Positions 56,904 to 64,000 are shown, counted from the stretch's first letter. The stretch is DNA of 64,000 bases from Undibacterium sp049340185 (GCF_049340185.1 NZ_JBMPPC010000002.1:62001-126000), one strand, 5' to 3'. A program made the numbers and translations. The notes: a model not told the origin generated them from the sequence alone.

Positions 56904-57569
56904 ATGAAAAATTTAGTAAAACTCGTTATCGCAGCTTCCTCAGTAGCCGCTTTTTCAGTATCTGCACAAGATATGACAGATATCAAAGCAAGCACTCCAA
57001 ACAGCGCTTATGTACAAGATGGTCGCGGTGTCATCGTGCGTGATCCATTCGGCCTGTGCTGGCGTACTGGCTACTGGACACCGGCTGACGCGGTTCCAGG
57101 TTGCGACGCTCCATTGGTCAAACCAGCACCAGTAGTTGCTGCACCTGCACCAGCGCCAGAAGTAGCGCCTGCACCAGCACCGAAGCCAGTTGCTCCACCA
57201 GCACCAACATCTGAGAAAGTTACTTTCGCAGCTGATGCATTCTTTGATTTCGACAAAGCAGTACTGAAACCAGAAGCAAAAGCAAAATTGGATGACATGG
57301 CATCAAAACTGAAAGGTATCAACCTGGAAGTTGTGATCGCTGTTGGTCACACTGACTCTGTCGGCTCTGATGCTTACAACCAAAAATTGTCTGTAAAACG
57401 TGCAGAAGCTGTTAAGGCTTATCTGGTTAGCGCTGGTATCGAAGCGAACCGTGTCTACACAGAAGGCAAGGGCAAAAAACAACCAGTTGCTGATAACAAA
57501 TCAGCAGAAGGCCGTGCTCAAAACCGTCGCGTAGAAATCGAAGTAGTCGGTACACGTAACGTTAAATAA
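56904..57569 (+). CDS. ompA: OmpA-family outer-membrane protein (paralogue 2)
   Basis: 221 residues with a strong GAGAGGAG ribosome site. A signal peptide (LVIAASSVAAFSVSAQ) is followed by DIKASTPNSAYVQDGRG and FGLCWRTGYWTPAD, a Pro/Ala hinge (about 75-100) and the OmpA domain: DKAVLKPEAKAKLDDMA, VGHTDSVGSDAYNQKLS and the final AQNRRVEIEV with the peptidoglycan-binding Asp and Arg. It lacks a full 8-stranded barrel; the N-terminal part is only about 70 residues. A double-hairpin terminator follows, as expected for an abundant envelope protein. Confidence 0.92.
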   Translation: MKNLVKLVIAASSVAAFSVSAQDMTDIKASTPNSAYVQDGRGVIVRDPFGLCWRTGYWTPADAVPGCDAPLVKPAPVVAAPAPAPEVAPAPAPKPVAPPAPTSEKVTFAADAFFDFDKAVLKPEAKAKLDDMASKLKGINLEVVIAVGHTDSVGSDAYNQKLSVKRAEAVKAYLVSAGIEANRVYTEGKGKKQPVADNKSAEGRAQNRRVEIEVVGTRNVK

Positions 57570-57575
57570 TTTTTC

Positions 57576-57624
57576 CGCCCGTAGGCGGTGAATTACAAAA
57601 ACCCCGCTACGGCGGGGTTTTTTA
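57576..57624 (+). terminator. Double-hairpin terminator after ompA
   Basis: A small GC hairpin (57576-57580 with 57585-57589) is followed by the main stem CCCCGC (57603-57608) with GCGGGG (57613-57618), a UACG-type loop and a T-run. A-rich bases just before the second stem can pair with the T-run, so it may work in both directions. Confidence 0.88.
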
Positions 57625-57720
57625 TTATGGACACGTCCTGAAGGCTTTTATCAAGTTGGACTACAATAGCCAATTTCACACGTAATAGTCTTATACCCTC
57701 TCACTTCAGGCATCTAAACT

Positions 57721-58425
57721 ATGTCAACAGTTAACGTCGATCCCGCCGAAATTCAAAAATTCAGCGATCTGGCTCACCGCTGGTGGGATCCCAGTTCCGA
57801 ATTCCGCCCACTGCATGAAATCAATCCACTGCGTCTGGAATGGATTAACAGCCGTATAGCACTCGCAGGAAAAACGGTCATTGATGTCGGATGCGGCGGC
57901 GGTATACTTGCCGAATCCATGGCAAAAAAAGGGGCAAAGGTCACAGGCATCGATCTTTCTGAAAAAGCACTCAAGGTTGCCGACTTACACGGCCTGGAGT
58001 CTGGCATCAGCGTGCGCTATGAAAAAATTGCCGCAGAAGATATGGCAGCCCGTGAGGCAGAGCAATTCGATGTGGTTACTTGCATGGAAATGCTGGAGCA
58101 TGTACCTGACCCGGCCTCAGTGATTCAAGCCTGCTATCGCATGGTCAAACCCGGTGGACATGTATTTTTCTCTACACTGAACCGCAACCTGAAGTCCTAT
58201 GTATTCGCGATTCTGGGGGCAGAATATATTTTGCAACTGCTACCCAAAGGCACACATGATTATGCCAAGTTCATCACACCGGCAGAATTGTCTCAGGCAA
58301 TCCGCAATGCTGGCCTGCAGGTTGAAGCCTTAAAAGGCATGAGCTATAACCCCCTGACGAAAATTTACTCACTCAATCAGGATACCAGCGTCAATTATCT
58401 GGTCGCCTGCACTCGTCCAGTTTAA
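57721..58425 (+). CDS. ubiG: Ubiquinone biosynthesis O-methyltransferase
   Basis: 234 residues. Starts with DPAEIQKFSDLAHRWWDP, the UbiG signature. SAM-binding motif I is VIDVGCGGGILAE (about residues 55-67), then ISVRYEKIAAED and VTCMEMLEHVPDP (motif II). It performs both O-methylations of the ubiquinone ring. Followed 55 bp later by gph, the usual pairing in Proteobacteria. Confidence 0.95.
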   Translation: MSTVNVDPAEIQKFSDLAHRWWDPSSEFRPLHEINPLRLEWINSRIALAGKTVIDVGCGGGILAESMAKKGAKVTGIDLSEKALKVADLHGLESGISVRYEKIAAEDMAAREAEQFDVVTCMEMLEHVPDPASVIQACYRMVKPGGHVFFSTLNRNLKSYVFAILGAEYILQLLPKGTHDYAKFITPAELSQAIRNAGLQVEALKGMSYNPLTKIYSLNQDTSVNYLVACTRPV

Positions 58426-58438
58426 CTACCTCACCCTC

Positions 58439-58463
58439 TTCCGCAGCGACTCCCGCTGCGGAA
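58439..58463 (+). other. Intercistronic hairpin between ubiG and gph
   Basis: A perfect 10-bp stem (58439-58448 with 58454-58463) and a 5-nt loop, with no T-run after it. It is too weak a terminator for a stop but could stabilise the ubiG message or attenuate gph expression. Confidence 0.45.
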
Positions 58464-58480
58464 AACATCATCTATTTCTT

Positions 58481-59158
58481 ATGCAAACTCCCCGCGCTAT
58501 TTTGTTTGATCTTGACGGCACACTCGCCGACACCGCCCCCGATCTTACTGCAGCGGTAAATCTGATGCGTAGCAAACGTCAATTGACTGAAGTCCCGTAT
58601 CTCAGTTTGCGGCCCTTCGCCTCCGCAGGCGCCAGAGGCTTGCTAGGCGCAGGCTTTGATATCAAACCCGAGCATCCTGATTATGAAGCGATGCGGATTG
58701 AATTTCTGGCAAATTACGAGGGCGCTATTGCAGTACATAGCCAACTGTTTGCTGACGTAACTCAACTCCTGCAAGGCATAGAAGAACTGGGCTTGCCATG
58801 GGGTATCGTGACCAATAAAGCCACGCGTTTTACCATGCCGTTACAACCTTTGCTCGGCTTGCAAAATGCTGCCTGTAGCATTTCTGGTGACACGACACCG
58901 CATGCCAAACCCCACCCTGCTCCGTTACTCGAGGCCGCCAGGCAAATCGGCATCAAGCCTGAGGATTGCTGGTACGTAGGCGACGACCTGCGCGACATAC
59001 AGGCGGGGCAAGCTGCGGGCATGTTCAGCATCGCCGCAGCTTGGGGATATTGCGGTGCGACAGAGCCAACCCACTGGAAGGCAGATGCGATTCTGGACTC
59101 ACCTTTAGAGCTGCTAGAGCTGATACGCGCAAAACATAGCCAGCGAACCAGCCCTTGA
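58481..59158 (+). CDS. gph: Phosphoglycolate phosphatase
   Basis: 225 residues of the HAD superfamily: FDLDGTLADTAPD (motif I, nucleophile and acid Asp), VTNKATR (motif II) and CWYVGDDLRDIQAGQAAG (motif IV). The cap domain lies after motif I. It removes 2-phosphoglycolate formed during DNA repair. Cotranscription with ubiG is likely. Ends 54 bp before tmRNA. Confidence 0.93.
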   Translation: MQTPRAILFDLDGTLADTAPDLTAAVNLMRSKRQLTEVPYLSLRPFASAGARGLLGAGFDIKPEHPDYEAMRIEFLANYEGAIAVHSQLFADVTQLLQGIEELGLPWGIVTNKATRFTMPLQPLLGLQNAACSISGDTTPHAKPHPAPLLEAARQIGIKPEDCWYVGDDLRDIQAGQAAGMFSIAAAWGYCGATEPTHWKADAILDSPLELLELIRAKHSQRTSP

Positions 59159-59194
59159 AATAATCAATATCCACCGCACATCAAGGTTACACGC

Positions 59195-59200
59195 TACAAT
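59195..59200 (+). promoter_or_regulatory. Candidate -10 box of the tmRNA gene
   Basis: TACAAT lies 12 bp before the first base of mature tmRNA, a fitting distance for a short 5' precursor. No good -35 at 16-18 bp upstream was found. Confidence 0.4.
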
Positions 59201-59212
59201 AACGTTCTGTTT

Positions 59213-59573
59213 GGGGACGACCTGGTTTCGACAGGGGTTGCAAAGCAGCGCAGGGCATACCGAGGCCTGACTACCTCGTAAATACAATCAGAACTATATA
59301 ACTGCAAACGATAACTCGTACGCATTAGCAGCTTAATTGCTTGCTAACTCTACACCGTCTCTTCCCTAGGGCGGGCTGGCAACAGCAGTAGAGTCATTCA
59401 TAGGGAATCGTCTTAAGTTGGGTTACTTAGCTTTAGACTAAATAATAGGTGACTCGTCCAGCCGCAGCGTGTGCGTCCGCGTCGTCTGGATTAAATTAAA
59501 TGGCAGCACTAAGTATGTAGAACTGTCTGTAGAGTGCTTCTGGACGCGGGTTCGATTCCCGCCGTCTCCACCA
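59213..59573 (+). ncRNA. ssrA: Transfer-messenger RNA (tmRNA)
   Basis: Starts GGGGACGACCTGGTTTCGAC and ends with the TPsiC-arm GGTTCGATTCCCGCC, acceptor bases and a genomically encoded CCA, so 5' GGGGAC pairs with the 3' GTCTCC acceptor strand. The tag reading frame begins with GCA at 59304 and reads ANDNSYALAA before TAA at 59334-59336. It rescues stalled ribosomes with SmpB and tags the product for proteolysis. One-piece, not permuted. Genomic islands often integrate at its 3' end. Confidence 0.97.
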
Positions 59574-60123
59574 ATATATCAACGCCAACGGGTCTCCGTT
59601 GGCGTTTTTATTTGCGTAATGCCGCGTGTTCGCGGGGGCTGGCGCGGGTGTTTGCGGACTGCGGGCTACCCTCGGAATGAGCACTCGAGGCTGGTTTCCG
59701 CTCTCTCCAAGCCGATATTCTCTCCACCTCTCCTTTCCCAAAAAAGCCCAAAGTCCGCAAAGGCCGCCTTCCACCCCCTTATAAATCAATGGTTTACACG
59801 CGGACGAATCGACCGGTTTCATTCTGGCATTGGTAGAGCGAATCGTCTTGATTTGAGGGGTAGAACATCTGATATTTATCATAATCCGTTGGTTCGGCCA
59901 GCCGTGGGCGCGTTGCAAGCCATCGACTTGATTCGCGTCTGCCTCCCCGCCTGAATCGTGGCATGGCGCTTTTCATTGGCCCACTCCAATGATTGATTTA
60001 CCACAGACAACAAAATTGCACACCTGACAGTATTGACAGGCGTATCTCGTCCGCCTTTTCAAAATTTGTATCGTTGTGTATTTCCTGCTACGCTTCGCAG
60101 CTAATTTACAATAAGGGCAGTTT
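59574..60123. other. 550-bp region after tmRNA, start of the accessory segment
   Basis: It contains the tmRNA terminator (59581-59608). Between 59620 and 59960 no ORF on either strand looks real. On the minus strand near 60000-60120 is a short cysteine-rich frame (separate entry). No integrase and no clear copy of the tmRNA 3' end were found. Confidence 0.5.
59581..59608 (+). terminator. Rho-independent terminator of tmRNA
   Basis: A 10-bp stem (59581-59590 with 59597-59606) with a 6-nt loop, followed by a T-run, 8 bp past the CCA end. Confidence 0.88.
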
Positions 60124-60149
60124 GTGCGCTTTTGCTTTTCAATCCACAA
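59973..60149 (-). CDS. Possible small zinc-ribbon protein (Ogr/Delta-like pattern), doubtful
   Basis: 58 codons if the TTG at 60149 is the start. Two CxxC knuckles (NCPYCKLAAKRSRKY and YACQYCQVC) separated by 23 residues and many Lys/Arg give the look of a treble-clef or Ogr/Delta-type zinc-binding protein of P2-like phages. It overlaps the start of the transglutaminase-like gene on the other strand by 26 bp. No ATG and no ribosome site, so coding status is uncertain; it may be a phage remnant. Confidence 0.25.
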   Translation of the reverse strand: MWIEKQKRTNCPYCKLAAKRSRKYTTIQILKRRTRYACQYCQVCNFVVCGKSIIGVGQ

Positions 60150-61041
60150 GGCAATATTCGTTTGCGTGATGCTTACCGGGGGAAGCTCGCCCGCAAGTGC
60201 CGACAACCTGAAAATTGGGCGTGACATACAGCAGCAATTGGCCCTCCCGGAAAATAAGATCGACGTCGGCATTGCGGCATTGACCTTCGCCAAGGAAATT
60301 TATCCAGATATTGACGTCGCCGCCTATTCGAGAAAAATAGACTTGTTGGCTGACAAAGCACGACAACTTGCCAATGGCACGCAAGACCCGGAACGAAGAA
60401 TTCGAGTGCTCAATACGGTCCTTTTTCGAATGGAAGGAGTTCATTACGATCATGCACCAGATGCTCGACGCAAGAAGGAATACTATTTTCTGAATGGCAT
60501 ACTGGATACGAAACAGGGCATTTGCTACACGATGCCATTGCTCTATATGGCTGTTGCTCAACGCCTGGGCTATCCGGTGTATCCGGTTCATGCGCCAGAT
60601 CATCTGTTCGTCCGCTACGTCGATCCTTCCTTCAAACAGCAAAATATCGAGGTGACCAGCGGCGGAAAATATTTCGAAGACGAATGGTATATCCAGGACT
60701 TCGCTATCGGGGAAAAGGGACTGTCCAGCGGAAGTTATCTCAGGACCATGACCTATCGAGAGTTTCTTGGAGACATGTTGGGCGCGAACGCATTCATTGT
60801 TGGAACAAGAGATGGCGAAAAAGCTATCACATATTATGAAATCGCACGCGAGCGCGACCCGAAATTTGCCGACAATTATTTCAATCTGTCAAATGGGTAC
60901 CACATCAAAAGCAGAATAGGCATCGCCGGATGGAAAGAGAAATATCAAAAATTGTCTGAACAATATGCGTTGAAGGCGAAAGAACTTGGGTATGTCGATC
61001 CCGTTGAAATCGATAAAGTTAGAGGGTTAAAGGGAAAATGA
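60124..61041 (+). CDS. Exported transglutaminase-like (SirB1-type) protein
   Basis: 305 residues from a GTG at 60124, with AAGGG 7 nt before it and an in-frame stop at 60112. A signal peptide (HKAIFVCVMLTGGSSPASA) precedes the SirB1/transglutaminase-like domain: the Cys in TKQGICYTMPLLYMAVAQRL (about 140) and the His in PVHAPDHLFVRYVD (about 160). The C-terminal part (about 235-300) resembles TPR helices (AITYYEIARERDPKFADNYF). The stop overlaps the next ATG by 4 nt (61038-61041). Whether it is an active protease, transglutaminase or a structural partner is unknown. Confidence 0.88.
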   Translation: MRFCFSIHKAIFVCVMLTGGSSPASADNLKIGRDIQQQLALPENKIDVGIAALTFAKEIYPDIDVAAYSRKIDLLADKARQLANGTQDPERRIRVLNTVLFRMEGVHYDHAPDARRKKEYYFLNGILDTKQGICYTMPLLYMAVAQRLGYPVYPVHAPDHLFVRYVDPSFKQQNIEVTSGGKYFEDEWYIQDFAIGEKGLSSGSYLRTMTYREFLGDMLGANAFIVGTRDGEKAITYYEIARERDPKFADNYFNLSNGYHIKSRIGIAGWKEKYQKLSEQYALKAKELGYVDPVEIDKVRGLKGK

Positions 61042-61541
61042 AATTTTTTAAAATGCTTTCAGCCGTATTGCTGAGTTTCGCGTTTTGTTCGATGGCACAC
61101 GCCACCTATTACGACAAGGAAACCGGTCTTTTTTACAACTACCATCGAGATCTTGATCCGAGTACCGGCCGATATATTGAAAGCGATCCCATCGGACTTA
61201 AGGGTGGCATAAATACCTACACCTACGCCTACAACGCACCAACAAAATACACCGATCCGACTGGGGAGTTCGTCCCACTAGTGATTGCCGGCATTTGCTG
61301 GGGTGGTGGATGTGAAGCCATCGGAGCGGCATTGGCCGCTACTGCTGTATGGTGGGGAATTCAACATACCCCCGCCATTCCGTCGACTAGCACCCCGGCA
61401 AATGCAGGTGGACAATCATGTGTTGAACAGTGCTACCCAATTTTAGAGCGCCCCAAAAAAGGGTGGTGGGATGATTCGAACACATCAGATTTCAATAAAT
61501 GTATGGCCGCATGCCAGGAAGCAAAAGCCTGTCACAAGTAA
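61038..61541 (+). CDS. Miniature exported Rhs-core protein with Cys-rich C-terminal extension
   Basis: 167 residues. A signal peptide (FKMLSAVLLSFAFCSMAHA) leads straight into an Rhs repeat-associated core: TYYDKETGLFYNYHRDLDPS, GRYIESDPIGLKGG and NTYTYAYNAPTKYTDPTG (about residues 23-77). After the core come a hydrophobic stretch (about 79-105) and a tail with six or so cysteines (QSCVEQCYPIL, FNKCMAACQEAKACHK). Normal Rhs proteins are over 1000 residues with the core near the end; here the core is the whole front of the protein, with its own signal. Start coupled to the upstream gene by ATGA. Confidence 0.85.
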   Translation: MKFFKMLSAVLLSFAFCSMAHATYYDKETGLFYNYHRDLDPSTGRYIESDPIGLKGGINTYTYAYNAPTKYTDPTGEFVPLVIAGICWGGGCEAIGAALAATAVWWGIQHTPAIPSTSTPANAGGQSCVEQCYPILERPKKGWWDDSNTSDFNKCMAACQEAKACHK

Positions 61542-61554
61542 GAAAGGATGATCC

Positions 61555-61797
61555 ATGGATAAAGAGATAGCCAAACTCGTTGCGCTTACGGCGTTTCGCA
61601 GTTCAGCGGATATTAATAACCTAATTCCGTTTTTGAAAGAACATTGCAGTGAAACAGAATGCCGCGATTTTGGGTTGGCTATTGCAACTGCGTCTGCAGG
61701 AATTAGTGAGCACGTATTGACAAAAATTTTTGCTATGTATCCAGATTTGGAGGCAGAGTTTGACATGCAAATCCGTAAATATGGCCGCCCAATCTAG
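61555..61797 (+). CDS. Small acidic hypothetical protein, possible immunity partner
   Basis: 80 residues, helical, no signal peptide or membrane segment (KEIAKLVALTAFRSSADINN, EHCSETECRDFG, ISEHVLTKIFAMY). It follows the Rhs-core gene by 13 bp, with GGATG near the start as ribosome site. The small size, acidic character and position right after a core-plus-variable-tail gene are those of immunity genes, but I know no homologue by name. This is inference from arrangement only. Confidence 0.7.
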   Translation: MDKEIAKLVALTAFRSSADINNLIPFLKEHCSETECRDFGLAIATASAGISEHVLTKIFAMYPDLEAEFDMQIRKYGRPI

Positions 61798-61832
61798 GCC
61801 AAATGCGCTTGTGCGGAAAGCATTTTACTGAA

Positions 61833-62597
61833 ATGATTTCCACACAATATGTGTCTCAAGTTCGTTTGAGAGTTGATGATATCCCGACTTTCGACAGGTA
61901 CCCTTTTTCGCTTTCTGCAGTGCGTAATTTGGACGTCCTCGAACTGCACCCCAATGTCACCTTCCTTGTGGGAGAAAACGGGTCTGGAAAATCCACTCTT
62001 CTGGAAGCCATCGCGGTGTCATTCGGATTCAATCCTGAAGGCGGTACGAAGAATTTTGGTTTTAATACCCGAGCATCTCATTCGGAGTTACATAAATTTA
62101 TTCGCCTATCTAAAGGCGTCAAATTTCCTCGGACCGGATTCTTCCTTCGCGCCGAAAGTTTCTTTAATCTTGCGACAGAAATCGAAAGATTAGATGCTGA
62201 ACCAGGCGGGCCTCCAATAATTGATTACTACGGTGGCAAATCACTACATGAACAATCTCATGGGGAATCGTTTTGGGCTCTCCTGATGAATCGATTCGGC
62301 GGACAAGGGTTCTACGTGCTTGACGAACCTGAAGCCGCGTTGTCCCCGCAACGTCAGCTCGCAACGCTTGCCAGAATTCATGAACTTGTCAATGACGACT
62401 CTCAATTTATCATTGCAACTCATTCGCCGATTTTGATGGCGTATCCAAACGCGTATATCTATGGTTTTTCGGAACACGGCATTGAACGTCTTACCCTTGA
62501 AGAAACGGAGCATTACCAGGTCATGCATGACTTCGTAATGAATCCGAAGCGAATGCTTGATGAACTTCTCGACTCGTCAAAACATGGCGACGGCTAA
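61833..62597 (+). CDS. ABC-type AAA ATPase (COG3910-like)
   Basis: 254 residues from the Met at 61833 (MISTQYVSQVRLRVDDIPTF, the usual start; the frame opens 30 bp earlier). Walker A GENGSGKSTLLEAIA, signature loop SHGESF, Walker B FYVLDEPEAALSP, and H-loop IATHSPILM. The coiled-coil or helical insertion between the Walkers is short (about 130 residues), so no SMC-like arm. Related predicted ATPases are widespread; function unknown. It lies 35 bp after the small ORF. Confidence 0.85.
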   Translation: MISTQYVSQVRLRVDDIPTFDRYPFSLSAVRNLDVLELHPNVTFLVGENGSGKSTLLEAIAVSFGFNPEGGTKNFGFNTRASHSELHKFIRLSKGVKFPRTGFFLRAESFFNLATEIERLDAEPGGPPIIDYYGGKSLHEQSHGESFWALLMNRFGGQGFYVLDEPEAALSPQRQLATLARIHELVNDDSQFIIATHSPILMAYPNAYIYGFSEHGIERLTLEETEHYQVMHDFVMNPKRMLDELLDSSKHGDG

Positions 62598-62653
62598 GAT
62601 AATTTCTGTCGGGGCATCCCAACAGCAAAGGAGCAATCGTTGAGGTACGCACG

Positions 62654-64000
62654 TTGACGGACAACACAAAATTATTTTCCCCCGGCTTCTTCGGCCGCTT
62701 TTTCAATCGCTCGCCCAATTGGGAACTCCATCTTTCCGCTCCAACATCAACACTCGTTTTCGACGGGCAGAAAACAGCCATAGACCTGCAAGCGATATTG
62801 TCGGCGCGAGTCGAAGATGGCTACGTCTGGAGCATGATCGCGATTGGCCCGTGGCGACTCGAAGGCCTGACAATAGACCGACGCGTTGAACTTGGCAAAA
62901 CGGCTCAATATTTAGCCGAGCAGCTTCGCCGACAACAGGAGAACGAGGCTCGTCGAAAGGAGGCCGAAGAGCTGGCGCGCCTGAAACTGGAAGAAGAGGA
63001 GCGCCGCATCAAGGCCGAGATCGCGCGACTCCGCGCTGAATTCGAAAAACTCGTACCCTCGCTTGATCGCCTGTCTGCCGCCTACAACGAATTGCTGGGC
63101 CGGGGTTGGTATATACGGGAATATTTGCGGAATGACTTTCTCTCGAAATGCCAAGGTGATATTGAAGTCCTACCAGCCCTGGCGACGGTTCTCGATCACC
63201 CGCTCTTTCAACATGAAAAGAAGGCAGCAGCCCACGCTGCGCATCGCCGACTTGCACGCGCACTGACATCGCCCTTCGCTGGCATAAAAGATTACAACGA
63301 CCAGTTCATCAATGCCGAGAAAGTCCAGTGGGCGGATTTTTTCAAAAACGTGGAAAAATCGGAACTCACCGACGAGCAGCAGATTGCATCCATCGTTCAC
63401 GAGGACAGGAATCTGCTAGTCGCTGCAGCAGGTTCCGGAAAAAGCTCTACGCTTGTTGCCAAGGTCGGGTATGCGATCAAGAAAGGCTACATCAAGCCGG
63501 AACAAGTATTGGCACTGGCATTCAACAACGATGCTGCCAAAGAGCTCTCCGAGCGGCTCGACAAGCGCCTGAAGCTGCCGATCAAGGCGCAGACATTTCA
63601 CAGCTTGGGCAACGAAATCATCAAAAATACGCTTGGGCGAAGGTCTTTGCTTACGAATAACAGTAGTGAACTGCAGAAATTGCTCGACACACTGTTGATT
63701 GACAGTCCTGGCTACCGCACCCTGTTCTATTTGTATCATGCGGCGTTCTGCATCACTGAACCTGAGCAGGAGCATACTTCCGTCCAAGCATATGAGACCT
63801 ATATTCGACGTGTCGGTGAATTCGATAAGGATAGGAAAATCTGGGGGGTGCCGACGTTGCGCGGCGGAGTGGTACGCTCGTTCGAGGAATTGTCGATCGC
63901 GAACTGGCTACACGTACAAGGCATTGAATATCGCTATGAATCATTCTACCCACATGATGTAACGCATCTTGGGTGGACCAAATACGAACCCGATTTTTGC
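62654..64000 (+). CDS. HelD/UvrD-like superfamily 1 helicase (truncated by window end)
   Basis: 449 codons are visible and the frame runs open to base 64000. The start is uncertain: the only standard start after the in-frame stop at 62600 is the TTG at 62654. An N-terminal domain (about 1-70; FSPGFFGRFFNRSPNWELHL) precedes a charged coiled coil (about 90-130; many Glu/Lys/Arg), and the helicase core begins with ELTDEQQIA, Walker A AAAGSGKSSTLVAKVGYA, motif Ia (LALAFNNDAAKELSERL) and AQTFHSLG. The last part (FEELSIANWLHVQGIEYRYE, KYEPDFC) is the insertion typical of helicase IV-like proteins. It may work with the ATPase before it. Confidence 0.85.
   Translation, partial: MTDNTKLFSPGFFGRFFNRSPNWELHLSAPTSTLVFDGQKTAIDLQAILSARVEDGYVWSMIAIGPWRLEGLTIDRRVELGKTAQYLAEQLRRQQENEARRKEAEELARLKLEEEERRIKAEIARLRAEFEKLVPSLDRLSAAYNELLGRGWYIREYLRNDFLSKCQGDIEVLPALATVLDHPLFQHEKKAAAHAAHRRLARALTSPFAGIKDYNDQFINAEKVQWADFFKNVEKSELTDEQQIASIVHEDRNLLVAAAGSGKSSTLVAKVGYAIKKGYIKPEQVLALAFNNDAAKELSERLDKRLKLPIKAQTFHSLGNEIIKNTLGRRSLLTNNSSELQKLLDTLLIDSPGYRTLFYLYHAAFCITEPEQEHTSVQAYETYIRRVGEFDKDRKIWGVPTLRGGVVRSFEELSIANWLHVQGIEYRYESFYPHDVTHLGWTKYEPDFC

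Noticed and set aside
59496..59918. 140-residue minus-strand frame that contains WWRRRESNPRP
   Set aside because: This is the well-known false protein made by reading the antisense of a tRNA-like TPsiC/acceptor end, here the 3' end of tmRNA; not a gene.
59469..59954. 161-residue plus-strand frame running out of tmRNA
   Set aside because: It begins inside the tmRNA and passes through its terminator; no ribosome site and no family resemblance.
61833..64000. Gabija-type defence system (ATPase plus UvrD-like helicase)
   Set aside because: The ATPase has only 254 residues and lacks a TOPRIM nuclease domain, and the helicase has a HelD-like N-terminus and coiled coil, so it does not fit the GajA/GajB definition.
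1..64000. CRISPR arrays, rRNA and tRNA genes, insertion sequences, integrases
   Set aside because: No regularly spaced repeats, no rRNA signatures, no tRNA cloverleaf apart from the tRNA-like part of tmRNA and no transposase or integrase frames were found by reading.

Overview
The window looks like a chromosomal segment of a betaproteobacterium of the order Burkholderiales, most likely Oxalobacteraceae (Undibacterium, Herminiimonas and Janthinobacterium are the nearest types I can think of). The reasons are the block gyrA-serC-pheA-hisC-tyrA-aroA-cmk-rpsA-ihfB-lapA-lapB, the OmpA proteins that share an N-terminal FGLCWRTGYWTPAD signature, the ompA-ubiG-gph-ssrA order, a HiPIP gene and moderate GC. 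This is inference from gene content; no 16S gene is present.

Layout. 1-4.4 kb: the end of a secreted protein, an SDR epimerase, a NUDIX protein and a large TonB-family protein. 4.6-8.4 kb: a partial 4-hydroxyproline degradation cluster (epimerase, DapA-like deaminase) with two regulators, AraC-type with PAS and GntR/FCD, and a strong palindrome in the divergent promoter. 8.6-13.7 kb: small housekeeping and hypothetical genes, including a circularly permuted GTPase, an SRPBCC protein, a cysteine hydrolase and a HiPIP. 13.75-30.9 kb: a complete-looking MSHA-type type IV pilus locus on the minus strand, transcribed E-G-A-A-C-D-O-P-Q-I-(PilN-like)-J-K-L-M-N. It has two major pilin genes and many 4-nt stop/start overlaps. 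31-37.4 kb: an HDAC-like amidohydrolase, then moxR-DUF58-transglutaminase-mltB on the plus strand. 37.7-55.7 kb: mostly minus strand; cysM, a ComEA-like protein, an envelope block (heptose kinase, UDP-glucose dehydrogenase, lapBA), and the aromatic amino acid/serine/translation superoperon headed by gyrA. 55.9-59.2 kb: two paralogous OmpA-like genes, ubiG and gph. 59.2 kb: tmRNA.

Downstream of tmRNA (a common integration site for mobile DNA) the character changes. The last 4.4 kb holds a signal-peptide transglutaminase-like protein, translationally coupled to a miniature exported Rhs-core protein with a Cys-rich tail, then a small immunity-like ORF, an ABC-type ATPase and the first part of a HelD/UvrD-like helicase cut by the window end. 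This is the accessory region, and the three-gene Rhs module is the most interesting candidate for an undescribed system. No integrase, CRISPR array, rRNA or tRNA gene was seen.

How the genes work together: the MSHA locus encodes an adhesive or twitching surface pilus whose ATPase carries a c-di-GMP-binding MshEN domain. The lapAB/ugd/rfaE1 group belongs to LPS assembly and sugar precursor supply. The gyrA-to-ihfB block links replication topology, chorismate-derived amino acids, nucleotide recycling and translation.
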